In this document: positions 18,758-27,092 of the stretch, piece after piece
Layout of the letters: each line of letters begins with the position of its first letter
How positions within the stretch are numbered: the stretch's first letter is position 1
NCBI GenBank assembly: GCA_902363665.1
Contig: CABJAW010000008.1
Span: 130,774-194,773 of the forward strand
Source of the DNA: Lachnospiraceae bacterium
GTDB taxonomy: Bacteria; Bacillota; Clostridia; Lachnospirales; Lachnospiraceae
Reading direction: 5' to 3'
Length of the DNA stretch: 64,000 bases
The notes under the pieces: model-generated
What the model saw: only the letters and a program-made list of their open reading frames with translations
Told to the model about the DNA's origin: nothing
Databases searched by the model: none
Program-made: the position numbers and the translations under genes

Positions 18758-19660
18758 ATGAAAAATATCCATAGCATTGAATTTTATACCGGAAGCAAGG
18801 AAGAATTGCTTCCAGATTTTGAAAAAGATTTTCCCTATATCGCTTCGAGGGCAGAACTTGACAAGTATATAGGAGGTTATGTACCGTGGCACTGGCACAG
18901 GACAGTGGAACTTTTTTATATGGAAAGCGGCAGCATTGAATATGATACGCCAGGAGGAAAAATATTGTTTCCGGCTGGAAGCGGCGGCATGATAAATCCC
19001 AATGTACTCCATATGACAAAAGCAATATCGCAGAGAGAAAAGAATATACAGCTACTTCATATTTTCGATGTTTCCTTACTTGCCGGAGAACAGGGAAGCA
19101 GGATTGAACAAAAATATATTGCGCCTGTCATAACAGCCCCGCAGATTGAGGTAATCCCGCTTTTTCCGGGCAATGCAGAAGAAGAAAGAATTTTGAAATT
19201 GCTTGCTGCCTCATTTCGTTTATCCAGTGATGAATTTGGATATGAAATAAAACTGCGGGAAGCCCTAACTGAAATATGGCTCATGCTTTTTGAACTATCT
19301 TGCTCTATGCGTGAAAAGAAAGGGGAACATAACAAAAGCAACGATAAAATAAAGTTGATGATGATATACATTCATGAACATTACAGAGAAAAAATATCTA
19401 TTCCGGAACTTGCTGCGGCAGCATATCTAAGCGAAAGGGAGTGTTATAGAGTGTTCCATGACTGTCTACACATGACACCCGTAGAGTATATAACAACTTA
19501 TCGTCTACAAATTGCCTGTCAGATGTTGGCAAAGGGGCAGGAACCTATTACCGTTATCAGCCATGAGTGCGGTTTAGGGAGCAGCAGTTATTTTGGAAAA
19601 GTTTTTCGGGAATATGCATATTGTTCACCTACAGAATATAGAAAAAAAATGGCAGAATAG
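18758..19660 (+). CDS. AraC family transcriptional regulator with cupin sensor
   Basis: A 300-residue regulator. The N-terminal half is a cupin-like sensor (GYVPWHWHRTVELFYMESG, where HWH resembles the first cupin metal motif). Residues ~200-300 carry the two AraC helix-turn-helices (ISIPELAAAAYLSERECYR and ITVISHECGLGSSSYFGKVF, ending SPTEYRKK). It heads the cargo operon at 19759-21918 and is its likely regulator. The inducer is unknown; related sensors bind sugars or small organic molecules. Confidence 0.87.
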   Translation: MKNIHSIEFYTGSKEELLPDFEKDFPYIASRAELDKYIGGYVPWHWHRTVELFYMESGSIEYDTPGGKILFPAGSGGMINPNVLHMTKAISQREKNIQLLHIFDVSLLAGEQGSRIEQKYIAPVITAPQIEVIPLFPGNAEEERILKLLAASFRLSSDEFGYEIKLREALTEIWLMLFELSCSMREKKGEHNKSNDKIKLMMIYIHEHYREKISIPELAAAAYLSERECYRVFHDCLHMTPVEYITTYRLQIACQMLAKGQEPITVISHECGLGSSSYFGKVFREYAYCSPTEYRKKMAE

Positions 19661-19758
19661 TGATATGTAATGGCGGAAAAGAAATATTTTTCCTATGTCT
19701 TTTGCATTATAATGATACCTGTAAAGTAAATCAGCAATTTACAGGAGGTGAACGCAAA

Positions 19759-19998
19759 GTGATAAAACTAAACATTCTGAACATGAAAAATTTTTTAGAT
19801 ACTGTCAATGCCTGCATTGGCAAAGTATATATGCTCTGCCCGAACGGTAAAAAACAAAACATTAATGGGGAAGAAAAGATACAGGACAGTTTGTGGCGAC
19901 AATACTTCCAAAACAAAAACTGTCTGTGTCTTATTTTAGAAATTCCGAATCCAACGGACTATATGAACATTGTTTCGTACTATGCAGGGGATTGCTGA
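19759..19998 (+). CDS. Small conserved cargo protein, function unknown
   Basis: A 79-residue protein starting at a GTG (19759) with a perfect AGGAGGTG site 7 nt upstream. NMKNFLDTVNACIGKVYMLCPNGKKQNINGE near the start and LEIPNPTDYMNIVSYYAGDC at the end are distinctive. I recall similar small proteins from Firmicute mobile elements, sometimes loosely labelled polyA polymerase without evidence. It has no signal or transmembrane segment. Confidence 0.65.
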   Translation: MIKLNILNMKNFLDTVNACIGKVYMLCPNGKKQNINGEEKIQDSLWRQYFQNKNCLCLILEIPNPTDYMNIVSYYAGDC

Positions 19999-20073
19999 TT
20001 TGTCTGCAAATATTTCATTATAAAGGGCCGGGCGTTTTATTTTTCGGCCCCGCCCTTTTGAAAGGAGTTAAAA

Positions 20074-20673
20074 ATGGAGTTGAACCTTCAAACCGCAGAA
20101 TTGGCATTAAGGGAAGCGTCAGAATCCAATCCGGGAGCATGGGCAGATCATTCCCGGTTTGTAGCCGAAGCCTGTAAAAACATTGCATCACATTGTAAAG
20201 ATTTATCTTCTGAACAGGCATATATTTTCGGGTTATTGCATGATATTGGCCGCTATGCCGGAGTGAGTTCGGAAAGGCATCTGATAGACGGCTATCGGTA
20301 CTGTATGGAGCGCGGATGGGAAAAAGCTGCACAAATATGTATATCACACGCATTTATGATTCAGGATATTGCCACATCTATCGGTGTGTTTGATGTTAGT
20401 GATGAGGATTACCTGTTTATGAAAGAATTTGTTGCAAATGCGGTATATGATGATTATGACCATCTTGTACAATTATGTGACGCATTGGCTATGCCGACGG
20501 GATTCTGTCTTTTGGAAAAGAGATTTGTAGATGTGACAATACGGTACGGTGTTCACACGGCGACAATAGACAGGTGGAAAAGGATTTTAGAGATTAAAGA
20601 ACAGTTCGAAAATCAGATCGGCTGTTCTATCTATTCTCTGCTTCCGGGTATTGTGGAAAACAGTTTTCGTTAA
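20074..20673 (+). CDS. HD domain protein (metal-dependent phosphohydrolase-like)
   Basis: A 199-residue protein with an HD-superfamily core: H around residue 26 (WADHSRFVAEACK), GLLHDIGRYAG (the HD pair, about residues 55-65), a later histidine in ISHAFM, and a distal aspartate (LVQLCDALAMP). This order, H...HD...D, is that of HD phosphohydrolases acting on nucleotides or phosphorylated small molecules. It is the second gene of the cargo operon, with GAAAGGAG before the ATG. Substrate unknown. Confidence 0.82.
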   Translation: MELNLQTAELALREASESNPGAWADHSRFVAEACKNIASHCKDLSSEQAYIFGLLHDIGRYAGVSSERHLIDGYRYCMERGWEKAAQICISHAFMIQDIATSIGVFDVSDEDYLFMKEFVANAVYDDYDHLVQLCDALAMPTGFCLLEKRFVDVTIRYGVHTATIDRWKRILEIKEQFENQIGCSIYSLLPGIVENSFR

Positions 20674-20684
20674 GGAGGAATATT

Positions 20685-21287
20685 GTGTATTACGAATCCA
20701 GTGATTTTTTGGAAACTGCAGACAGCGATACGTTAAAGCAGATTGCCCGCACAAGGGAATTAACAAGGGAATATTATTTTTCTAATTATGGAGATATAGA
20801 AAAACGCACTTCTATTCTTCGGGAGCTGTTGGGTGGAATAGGAGAAAACGTGTTAATCGACACGCCTTTTCATTGTGACTATGGAAAAAATATATTTTTG
20901 GGAAATGATGTGATAATCAATATGAATTGTACCTTTGTGGATAACAAAACTATCCGAATTGGTGACAGGGTATTGATTGCGTCAAATGTGCAGATATATA
21001 CATCTTCACATCCTGTCTTGCCACAGGAAAGGCTTGTGCCGGATTGGATGGAACGTCAGACAACATTTTTCAGAACCTATGCACGTCCGATAGAGATAGA
21101 AAACAACGTCTGGATTGGCGGCGGCTGTATTCTTCTTCCCGGAGTCACTATAGGAGAAAACAGCGTGATAGGGGCTGGAAGCGTAGTTACCCGCCCTGTC
21201 CCTCCTAATTGTGTTGCAGTAGGGAATCCATGCAGGGTAATACGTTATTTTGATACAGGCAGGGAAAGGTGGCAGCATGAAGTATAA
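20685..21287 (+). CDS. Sugar O-acetyltransferase (maltose/galactoside acetyltransferase type)
   Basis: A 200-residue left-handed beta-helix acetyltransferase of the LacA/Maa family, which moves acetyl from acetyl-CoA to a sugar hydroxyl. Hexapeptide repeats run from about residue 60 to 185 (NIFLGNDVIINMNCTFVDN, VWIGGGCILLPGVTIGENS, VIGAGSVVTRPVP). The catalytic histidine is probably in TSSHPVLP. It starts at GTG 20685 behind TAAGGAGG, 11 nt after the HD gene, and overlaps the HAD gene by 11 nt, so the three are co-transcribed. Confidence 0.88.
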   Translation: MYYESSDFLETADSDTLKQIARTRELTREYYFSNYGDIEKRTSILRELLGGIGENVLIDTPFHCDYGKNIFLGNDVIINMNCTFVDNKTIRIGDRVLIASNVQIYTSSHPVLPQERLVPDWMERQTTFFRTYARPIEIENNVWIGGGCILLPGVTIGENSVIGAGSVVTRPVPPNCVAVGNPCRVIRYFDTGRERWQHEV

Positions 21288-21918
21288 GCATATTGTTTTT
21301 GACATTGACGGTACTCTGATTGATACGGAATATGCTGTATTACATTCTTTACAGGAAACTATAAAGGAATTGTCCGGGAGAAAGATACCATGTTCTGAAC
21401 TAAGATTTGCGTTAGGTATTACAGGAACAGACGCTTTGAAAAAACTTGAGATAAAAGACACTTCCTATGCGATAGAATTATGGGATAAAAATATGCGTAA
21501 CTATACAAATACCATTAAAGTATTTGACGGAATCATTGAATTATTGAAAAATCTTCTAAGCCTGGATTATAAAATGGGGATTGTCACATCAAAGACAAGG
21601 GAAGAATTTACACATGATTTTTGTCCGTTTGGTATCAGTCATTATTTTAAAACAATCATATGTGCAGACGATACACAGGAACATAAACCCAATGCCGCAC
21701 CGATTTTGAAATATGTGGAATTATCAAAAACAGACCATAGTAAAGTGCTTTATATTGGAGACAGCAAATATGACAGTAAATGTGCGGAAGATGCAGGAAT
21801 TGATTTTGCTTTGGCAGTATGGGGCAGTCATAATAAGCACATAAAAGCAGATTATTTTTTAGAAAGACCTGCTGACCTGTTATCTGCTATCACTTCAGAG
21901 AAATTGTATTGGCAATGA
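21277..21918 (+). CDS. HAD family hydrolase
   Basis: A 213-residue phosphatase of the HAD superfamily (phosphoglycolate phosphatase-like). Motif I is FDIDGTLIDTE near the start; motif II is GIVTSKTR; motif III and IV appear as K in AAPILKY and VLYIGDSKYDSKCAEDAG. An alpha-helical cap lies between residues ~20 and 90. It ends the cargo operon and overlaps the acetyltransferase. The ATG at 21277 was chosen over an upstream in-frame start because motif I follows directly. Confidence 0.87.
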   Translation: MKYKHIVFDIDGTLIDTEYAVLHSLQETIKELSGRKIPCSELRFALGITGTDALKKLEIKDTSYAIELWDKNMRNYTNTIKVFDGIIELLKNLLSLDYKMGIVTSKTREEFTHDFCPFGISHYFKTIICADDTQEHKPNAAPILKYVELSKTDHSKVLYIGDSKYDSKCAEDAGIDFALAVWGSHNKHIKADYFLERPADLLSAITSEKLYWQ

Positions 21919-22000
21919 ACTCTCTGCATCTATCCACATCTGCAAATTTGGCTGTCAGCAACTTGATGGAGCTTTCATCTTCTACGTTCCACTTCAGTCA

Positions 22001-22037
22001 GTGCTAAATGGATGTTCACTGAACATCCGTTTAGCAC
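22001..22037. repeat. Palindrome of the family found in the integrase gene
   Basis: GTGCTAAATGGATGTTCA and GAACATCCGTTTAGCAC form a near-perfect stem. It shares layout and sequence (GTGCT..A, GGATGT.C, GGATG-type core, CACCCCAT end) with the 53-bp insertion at 15967-16019. It lies between the convergent HAD and mob genes and may also serve as a terminator. Confidence 0.65.
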
Positions 22038-22070
22038 CCCATCCCCTCGACTGGTCATTAAAATGACAAC

Positions 22071-23165
22071 TTACATATAATCAAGTTTCTTTCGGAGATA
22101 CATTCTGAGTAGCATGATTCCCATATTGACAAACACAAATAACAGGATCAAATTCACAGGTAGATACCCTCTGATTACATCTCTAAGCACTGCTATCCCT
22201 GAAAGGCTTCCAATCAAAAACATCTGTGAAATTTCGTTCCACATTTTTTTGTATTGTTTTATTGTTTCCACAATCATTACCATCACAATCACCAATATAA
22301 AAAGCACAGCTACGATTGCCAGAAACCGAATAACCCACGCTTCTCCACCAGTATATGCTATTTTCTGGTTAAATCCATTATCATAGGTCGGATATATCAG
22401 CCATTCACAAAATCGAACATACCACGTAAAGGGAATACTGAAAAAATCTATGAAATCATTCTGAAAAGCACCATTTTGTATGATTGCAAACAGGATTACC
22501 GTAATATATCCCATTCCCCAGAAATATTCTATAGACTTCATACTTTCCATTCTGTCCTTTACTTCTTTTTTCGCTTTACGGATTTCCAGCTCAGCACGTT
22601 TCTTTTCGTCACGGGCTTTGGATTCTACCTGCTCCATCTTTTTCTCTGCTTCTTTCTGTTTCTTCTGTGCTTCATCTACCGCTTCAACAGATGATTTATT
22701 CACCTGTATCTGTAATTTAGAGTTCTGGTCCCGAACGTCTCTTATTTCTTCTTCGAGCTGCTCTTGCTCGCTCCTGCTCATTAATCCATTTCTGTTTCTC
22801 AGATCGTCGTTGCTCTGCTGAAGCGATTGATTCAGTTTCTGCGTTTCGGACAGTTCGGTTGTCAGACGCTGAATTTCTACGGTTGATTTCCGAACTTCTT
22901 CTCGCAATCTCTGCCTGTCGGATAAGATCATCTGTTTCTCTTCTTCCAGTGTCTGTATCTGCTTTTTCTGTGTTCGCATGAACTCTTTCGCTTTCTCGAA
23001 ACTCTGTACGAGAATATCCCTCTCCACTTTGAGCTTGATCGGTGATTCCTCTGGCATCTGCGATGGTTGCGTCAAGCTCTCTGTAATAGTTTCTGAGTTC
23101 TTCGGTTGCTCTGCTGTCTCTGTTTTCTGTATCTCTGGATTTTTGCCTATTTCCATTAAATTCAT
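22071..23165 (-). CDS. MobB-like membrane coiled-coil mobilization protein
   Basis: A 364-residue protein: a long charged coiled coil (about residues 45-200) followed by four or so transmembrane helices in the C-terminal third (YITVILFAIIQNGAF, FLAIVAVLFILVIVMVMIV, LILLFVFVNMGIMLL). The start codon at 23165 has an excellent AAGGAGGG site. Its first 449 nt overlap the end of the relaxase gene in a different frame, recalling mobA/mobB overlaps on mobilizable plasmids. A role in docking the relaxosome to a membrane transfer channel is inferred only from position and layout. Confidence 0.75.
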   Translation of the reverse strand: MNLMEIGKNPEIQKTETAEQPKNSETITESLTQPSQMPEESPIKLKVERDILVQSFEKAKEFMRTQKKQIQTLEEEKQMILSDRQRLREEVRKSTVEIQRLTTELSETQKLNQSLQQSNDDLRNRNGLMSRSEQEQLEEEIRDVRDQNSKLQIQVNKSSVEAVDEAQKKQKEAEKKMEQVESKARDEKKRAELEIRKAKKEVKDRMESMKSIEYFWGMGYITVILFAIIQNGAFQNDFIDFFSIPFTWYVRFCEWLIYPTYDNGFNQKIAYTGGEAWVIRFLAIVAVLFILVIVMVMIVETIKQYKKMWNEISQMFLIGSLSGIAVLRDVIRGYLPVNLILLFVFVNMGIMLLRMYLRKKLDYM

Positions 23166-23958
23166 TCTCTAAACCCTCCTTGCTGATGTCCAAATGGAAA
23201 GTTTTTGACAGATTGCTGTCTCGCACTTTCTTCCCATCCTGGTTCTGAAAGGTGATGTGTTTCCGTTTCTCTGTCCAGTTTACATTCCATCCAAACTGTT
23301 TCATTTTTTCTATAAACTTTTCTTTACTGATACAATTTTCCAGTGCTTTTAACACTGCCATTGCACAATCCGCTACAAAGCTGTCTTTCACCTGCTGTCG
23401 GAACAGATTATATTTATCTTTGCTCCATGCAATGACTTCCCCTTTTTCAATTTGACTTCCATCAAAGTGCTTTCCTTTTTTGGCTACTGTCAGTCCACGT
23501 TCTCGGCACATCTGATTGGTAAGCTGTTTCATACGTTCCAGATCCTTTTTGGTGTTATGCAGTTTTCTTCCATCTTCATAACTCACAGAATTTGTAACCA
23601 GATGACAGTGAATATGCTCTTTATCCTTATGCACAGCCACTAAGGTCTGGAATCCACTGAACCATTTTTCTGCAAACTCTTTTCCAAATTCTAATGCCTG
23701 CTCCGAAGTAATCTGCTCGTCCTTATGCCAGGAAATAATATTGTGGACATACATTCTCCCAGTATCTTTGTTCCACATCTTCTTTTCTTCCAGAAAGGTT
23801 CTGTACACCAAATCATAGTTAATCTCATCATGGCAGTACGGGCCTGTTATATAGGTAAGCAGTTTGCCGGTCTTGTCTTGTCGTAAAACATATTCGATAC
23901 AATTTCTCATTGCTCCATGTGTATTTGTCCGCTTATTAATCGTCTTATTAACAGCCAT
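22717..23958 (-). CDS. Relaxase / mobilization nuclease (MobA/VirD2 family)
   Basis: A 413-residue protein. The N-terminal ~200 residues are a MobA/VirD2-type relaxase: MYVHNIISWHKDE, then the HIHCHLVTNSV three-histidine metal motif (HxHxH-type, about residue 115). The catalytic tyrosine is probably one of the N-terminal tyrosines (YVLRQ). The C-terminal half is charged and low in complexity, and it overlaps the MobB-like gene. The enzyme nicks one strand at oriT, stays covalently attached and leads the DNA into the recipient. It overlaps mobC by 52 nt. Confidence 0.9.
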   Translation of the reverse strand: MAVNKTINKRTNTHGAMRNCIEYVLRQDKTGKLLTYITGPYCHDEINYDLVYRTFLEEKKMWNKDTGRMYVHNIISWHKDEQITSEQALEFGKEFAEKWFSGFQTLVAVHKDKEHIHCHLVTNSVSYEDGRKLHNTKKDLERMKQLTNQMCRERGLTVAKKGKHFDGSQIEKGEVIAWSKDKYNLFRQQVKDSFVADCAMAVLKALENCISKEKFIEKMKQFGWNVNWTEKRKHITFQNQDGKKVRDSNLSKTFHLDISKEGLENEFNGNRQKSRDTENRDSRATEELRNYYRELDATIADARGITDQAQSGEGYSRTEFRESERVHANTEKADTDTGRRETDDLIRQAEIARRSSEINRRNSASDNRTVRNAETESIASAEQRRSEKQKWINEQERARAARRRNKRRSGPEL

Positions 23959-24287
23959 ACCCTTTCACTCTCCTTCCGGTACTTGAGGATATTTTTATTG
24001 AGGAAATACAGCATACTGTCATTTGGAATTTCTCCATCTGTATGCAGTTTTCTTGCAATCTGATTGATATTTGTAGTCGCTCCCCGGAGCTGACAAAGGA
24101 TATCTGCAAACATCTGGTTCAGTCTTTTCAGTTCTTCCACTTCCTCTACTGATGCTATCTTCAAGTCTGCGATTGCTTTTATCACAACTTCCTGCTGTGT
24201 TTTTCCGGATTCTTTGACTTTGCTTTGAAGCAGATCGTATTCTGCTTTATTCATCCGTATGGTTACTGTATGATTTCGTTTTCTCAT
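23907..24287 (-). CDS. mobC: MobC-like relaxosome accessory protein
   Basis: A 126-residue protein with an N-terminal ribbon-helix-helix (RNHTVTIRMNKAEYDLLQSKVKESGKT) and the MobC core LCQLRGATTNINQIARKLHT. Such proteins bind near oriT and help the relaxase open the nick site. GAAAGGAGA precedes the ATG. The gene overlaps the relaxase start, and the candidate oriT lies immediately upstream. Confidence 0.87.
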   Translation of the reverse strand: MRKRNHTVTIRMNKAEYDLLQSKVKESGKTQQEVVIKAIADLKIASVEEVEELKRLNQMFADILCQLRGATTNINQIARKLHTDGEIPNDSMLYFLNKNILKYRKESERVWLLIRRLISGQIHMEQ

Positions 24288-24370
24288 AGGCTTTTGTCTC
24301 CTTTCCTTGCTTGATTTTCATTCTTTATTAACAAACACAGCGTTTCGGCTAAAATTTACAGGAATTCCAT

Positions 24371-24600
24371 AAGGGGCAACGCCCCTTTGGTGGGTGCAGG
24401 GTAAAACCCTAGTCAATCAGTAAGTGTTCCGCAGGAATGTCCGGTGGACATTTCGCAGGGATACTTACGCTATTGACGTGCCGGGGTTCCAAGGGGCGGA
24501 GCCCTCTGGCAAGTTTAGGAACAGCCCAAAGGCTGGCTCCGGTGCAGAGTGGCTTGCCACTTTGCGAAACTTGCCTGTCATCTCCCCACCACTGAACTAG
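24371..24600. other. Candidate oriT region
   Basis: Directly upstream of mobC are stacked inverted repeats: AAGGGGC-AAC-GCCCCTT (24371-24387), CAGGGTAAAACCCTAG nearby with GGTGGGTG between, the palindrome at 24420-24468 (ATGTCCGGTGGACAT core), and further out GGCAAGTTT / AAACTTGCC. Position and architecture fit an origin of transfer; the nick site is not known. The rest of 24600-25053 is AT-rich and shows no convincing gene. Confidence 0.55.
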
Positions 24601-25053
24601 CACCAGTCAAGTAACATTTCTCCTCTGCGTTATCCAACCTAAATAGAGATGACGGTGGTTTTGTGGTGCAGGAACTGACTGTGGAAGAAAGAGAAAAGCT
24701 CCCCTTTCGATAGATTTTCTCTTTCTGAAACAGGCTGTTCGTGCATCACTCCGATGCGAAGTATCGGACAATCATGTGCCGTATCCGGCACTCTATTCTT
24801 TTCTTCGCCTTGCTTGTTCAATCCACCCATCTGCCAACGCTTTTCTGTTATATTTTCCTGCTATTTCTGTCTTTCTTTTTCTGGATCTCTTTCCATTTCT
24901 GCTAAAAAACATAAAAATAGCAGTCATAAACATTTCTCCAATTCATAATGTCTGAAATGTCACCACTGCCATTGTCTTTTTCTGCTATTCTGTTTTTGTA
25001 AAGCTATTCCTTACTGTCAGTCTGTTTTCCTGTTACTGCTATTTCATAACCAT

Positions 25054-25506
25054 CTAAAAACTGTCTGCAAAATCCAGTGCTGCATCCATATCAGCTTCTT
25101 TCTCCCAGTCCAGATTATCTTCTGCGATCTCTCCATCCGTTTTCTCCATTGTTAGTATTCTGTCCGGCAGATTAATTTCTCCTACCGATTCTTTTACAAA
25201 CGGTACAAGCATTTCCATCAGATTCTTCGCTATAGCCATCGGGGCAGATTCTTTCACTCCATCCCGGACAGCTGTTTCCACTCTTTCCAGAAAAGCATCT
25301 TCCTTTTCTCTGGTTTCCAGATACGGATCTGCTTCATTCCTGTACTCTCTGGAAAAATAATCGTTTAAAGCAACTACAACTGCTCTGGTGTACGATTTAT
25401 ATTTTTCCCTGTCCATCGTCTGCAAATATTCCCATGCCTGCCTGTCCTGTTCATCACAAAGATTCAAACGGATATTTGTATTGATGATTTTCCGTTCTTT
25501 TCTCAT
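25054..25506 (-). CDS. ParR-like partner of the actin-like protein
   Basis: A 150-residue charged protein with a short N-terminal segment (INTNIRLNLCDEQDRQAWEYLQ) that looks like a DNA-binding ribbon-helix-helix, and an acidic C-terminus. It overlaps the ParM-like gene by 4 nt (ATGA) and has GGAGGG before its ATG. In ParM systems the second gene is the centromere-binding adaptor, so I infer that role from position and layout, not from clear sequence identity. Confidence 0.6.
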   Translation of the reverse strand: MRKERKIINTNIRLNLCDEQDRQAWEYLQTMDREKYKSYTRAVVVALNDYFSREYRNEADPYLETREKEDAFLERVETAVRDGVKESAPMAIAKNLMEMLVPFVKESVGEINLPDRILTMEKTDGEIAEDNLDWEKEADMDAALDFADSF

Positions 25507-26453
25507 ACAAGCATCCCTCCGTTTCTCTGGATTTTCCTTACGCTCATTGCTTCATAACCTTTCGCTGTGGCACAGATGTCCCGTACAATCGTTACACGGC
25601 TCTTGTCATATTCTCCAAAATTCTGGATCATACAACCGCCACCGCCGACCACATACAGACGCATCAGTTCTGGATTATATTCCCGTTCTCTCAGCTTATG
25701 GAAGATTTCTTTCGTATAATCTCCGGCAGCTTTACGAATGACTGTCAGATATTTCTCACCAATATCTGCTGTCCCGGTACGGATCACCTGCTCAATCACC
25801 AGATCGTCCACCACTGTTCCCAGTTCTTTCAGCAGGGATTCCCTTACAGCAAGCACACACTGATGCGTTCCATATTTCTCTGTAAAGCATTTCTTCTCTA
25901 ATGGACGGGAATTGTTGATATACATGATGTTCATAGTTCCGTTTCCAATATCCACAAGCATGTTGATTCCTTTGAAATCCTGTAATCGGTAAAAGGCTGC
26001 TGCAAACCCCTGTGGGTAAATATCAGCTCCTGCAAACTCTACATGGTAGTCTTTGTTACGGAATGTAAAATCCACACTTTCATTCTGGAGAAGATATTTC
26101 TGAAAGTCTTCTTTCTGTGTAGCTACCCAGGTAAGGGGAAGTCCGGCTGCGATATGTACCGTTGCCCGGTTCATTCCTTTCCCGTCCAGTTCCTTTGCAA
26201 TAGCTGCCAGTGTCAGCACATAATAGTCCTCGTCCTGCGTTTTCTCTGCACAGAACTCCTTGTGTTCCTCTCCGATCTGGTAATACATGCCATTGTAAAC
26301 AAGAAGATTATTCTGGAAGATTGGCTCCTTGTCATATCTGGCTACACCGGATGGAAAGCATCTGGTGGCTGTTTTCATGTTTCCATACCCATGATCAATC
26401 CCGATCACCATAATTGTTTCATTTCTGTTATTTTTCATCATTCTCATAATCAT
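25503..26453 (-). CDS. ParM/StbA-like plasmid segregation actin
   Basis: A 316-residue actin-fold ATPase. Phosphate-1 motif GIDHGYGNMKT lies near residue 20, phosphate-2 LVDIGNGTMNIM near 170 and the adenosine motif YVVGGGGCMI near 275, in the order found in ParM/Alp proteins. Filaments of these proteins push sister plasmids apart, so its presence suggests the integrated element has an extrachromosomal phase. Several in-frame ATGs crowd the start; an ATG 6 nt later (26447) is better spaced from GAGGT. The 245 nt upstream contain short repeats and the palindrome GTCCAAAATTGGAC, a possible operator or centromere. Confidence 0.82.
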   Translation of the reverse strand: MIMRMMKNNRNETIMVIGIDHGYGNMKTATRCFPSGVARYDKEPIFQNNLLVYNGMYYQIGEEHKEFCAEKTQDEDYYVLTLAAIAKELDGKGMNRATVHIAAGLPLTWVATQKEDFQKYLLQNESVDFTFRNKDYHVEFAGADIYPQGFAAAFYRLQDFKGINMLVDIGNGTMNIMYINNSRPLEKKCFTEKYGTHQCVLAVRESLLKELGTVVDDLVIEQVIRTGTADIGEKYLTVIRKAAGDYTKEIFHKLREREYNPELMRLYVVGGGGCMIQNFGEYDKSRVTIVRDICATAKGYEAMSVRKIQRNGGMLV

Positions 26454-26698
26454 ACCTCATTCTTTCTTTTCTTATCCAATCCTATTAATACTTACGTGAA
26501 TTGATAAGATAGATATTTTATTTACTGGTTCTTTAATAATTCATATTTAATAACATGGATTATTAATAGCAACGGTTTGTCCAGTATGGGATTTACCATA
26601 TCTGGTTTTCCTATTTTCTGATGTCTGGAGATAGAAATTTCCTATGACCTGATTGTCCAAAATTGGACTATCCACCCTTAGGCACTTCTCTGCTCCAC

Positions 26699-27013
26699 TT
26701 AATCATTTTCTTCTCCTAATGGAACTTCCCGGATAATATATTCGGTATCGCCATAAAAGCCATACTCATTACGCAATCTATGACGTTCCACATATCCATG
26801 ATGCTCTAATTCCTTAATTGCAGAACGAACAGAATCAATCCCATCTCTGCTCAATGTTGCCAGTCCTTGCATATTGTAATTCCAGTCATCTGGCAAACTT
26901 AACATCAGCGATAATAGACCTTTCGCTTTCAATGTCAGATTCTTATTCTTGAAATGGTGATTACTCATTACCGTAAAATTCTTAGTTCTCTCTACACGAA
27001 AAATCTGTGCCAT
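26699..27013 (-). CDS. Replication-initiator-type winged-helix protein
   Basis: A 104-residue protein that aligns with the N-terminal domain of phage or plasmid replisome organisers: FRVERTKNFTVMSNHHFKNKNLTLKAKGLLSLMLSLPDDWNY followed by GIDSVRSAIKELEHHGYV. No C-terminal domain follows, so it is either a short regulator or a truncated initiator. The ATG at 27013 is preceded by GCGGGGAG and fits the family start. Confidence 0.72.
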   Translation of the reverse strand: MAQIFRVERTKNFTVMSNHHFKNKNLTLKAKGLLSLMLSLPDDWNYNMQGLATLSRDGIDSVRSAIKELEHHGYVERHRLRNEYGFYGDTEYIIREVPLGEEND

Positions 27014-27092
27014 GCTCCCCGCTTCCTTTCCAGACAGAAAAAGACGCAAGCCATATTCTTATGACTCACGCCTTTCTGCATAACTTACTTTT

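Noticed and set aside
24639..24830. 63-codon frame near the oriT region
   Set aside because: No family, no ribosome site and overlap with repeat-rich DNA.
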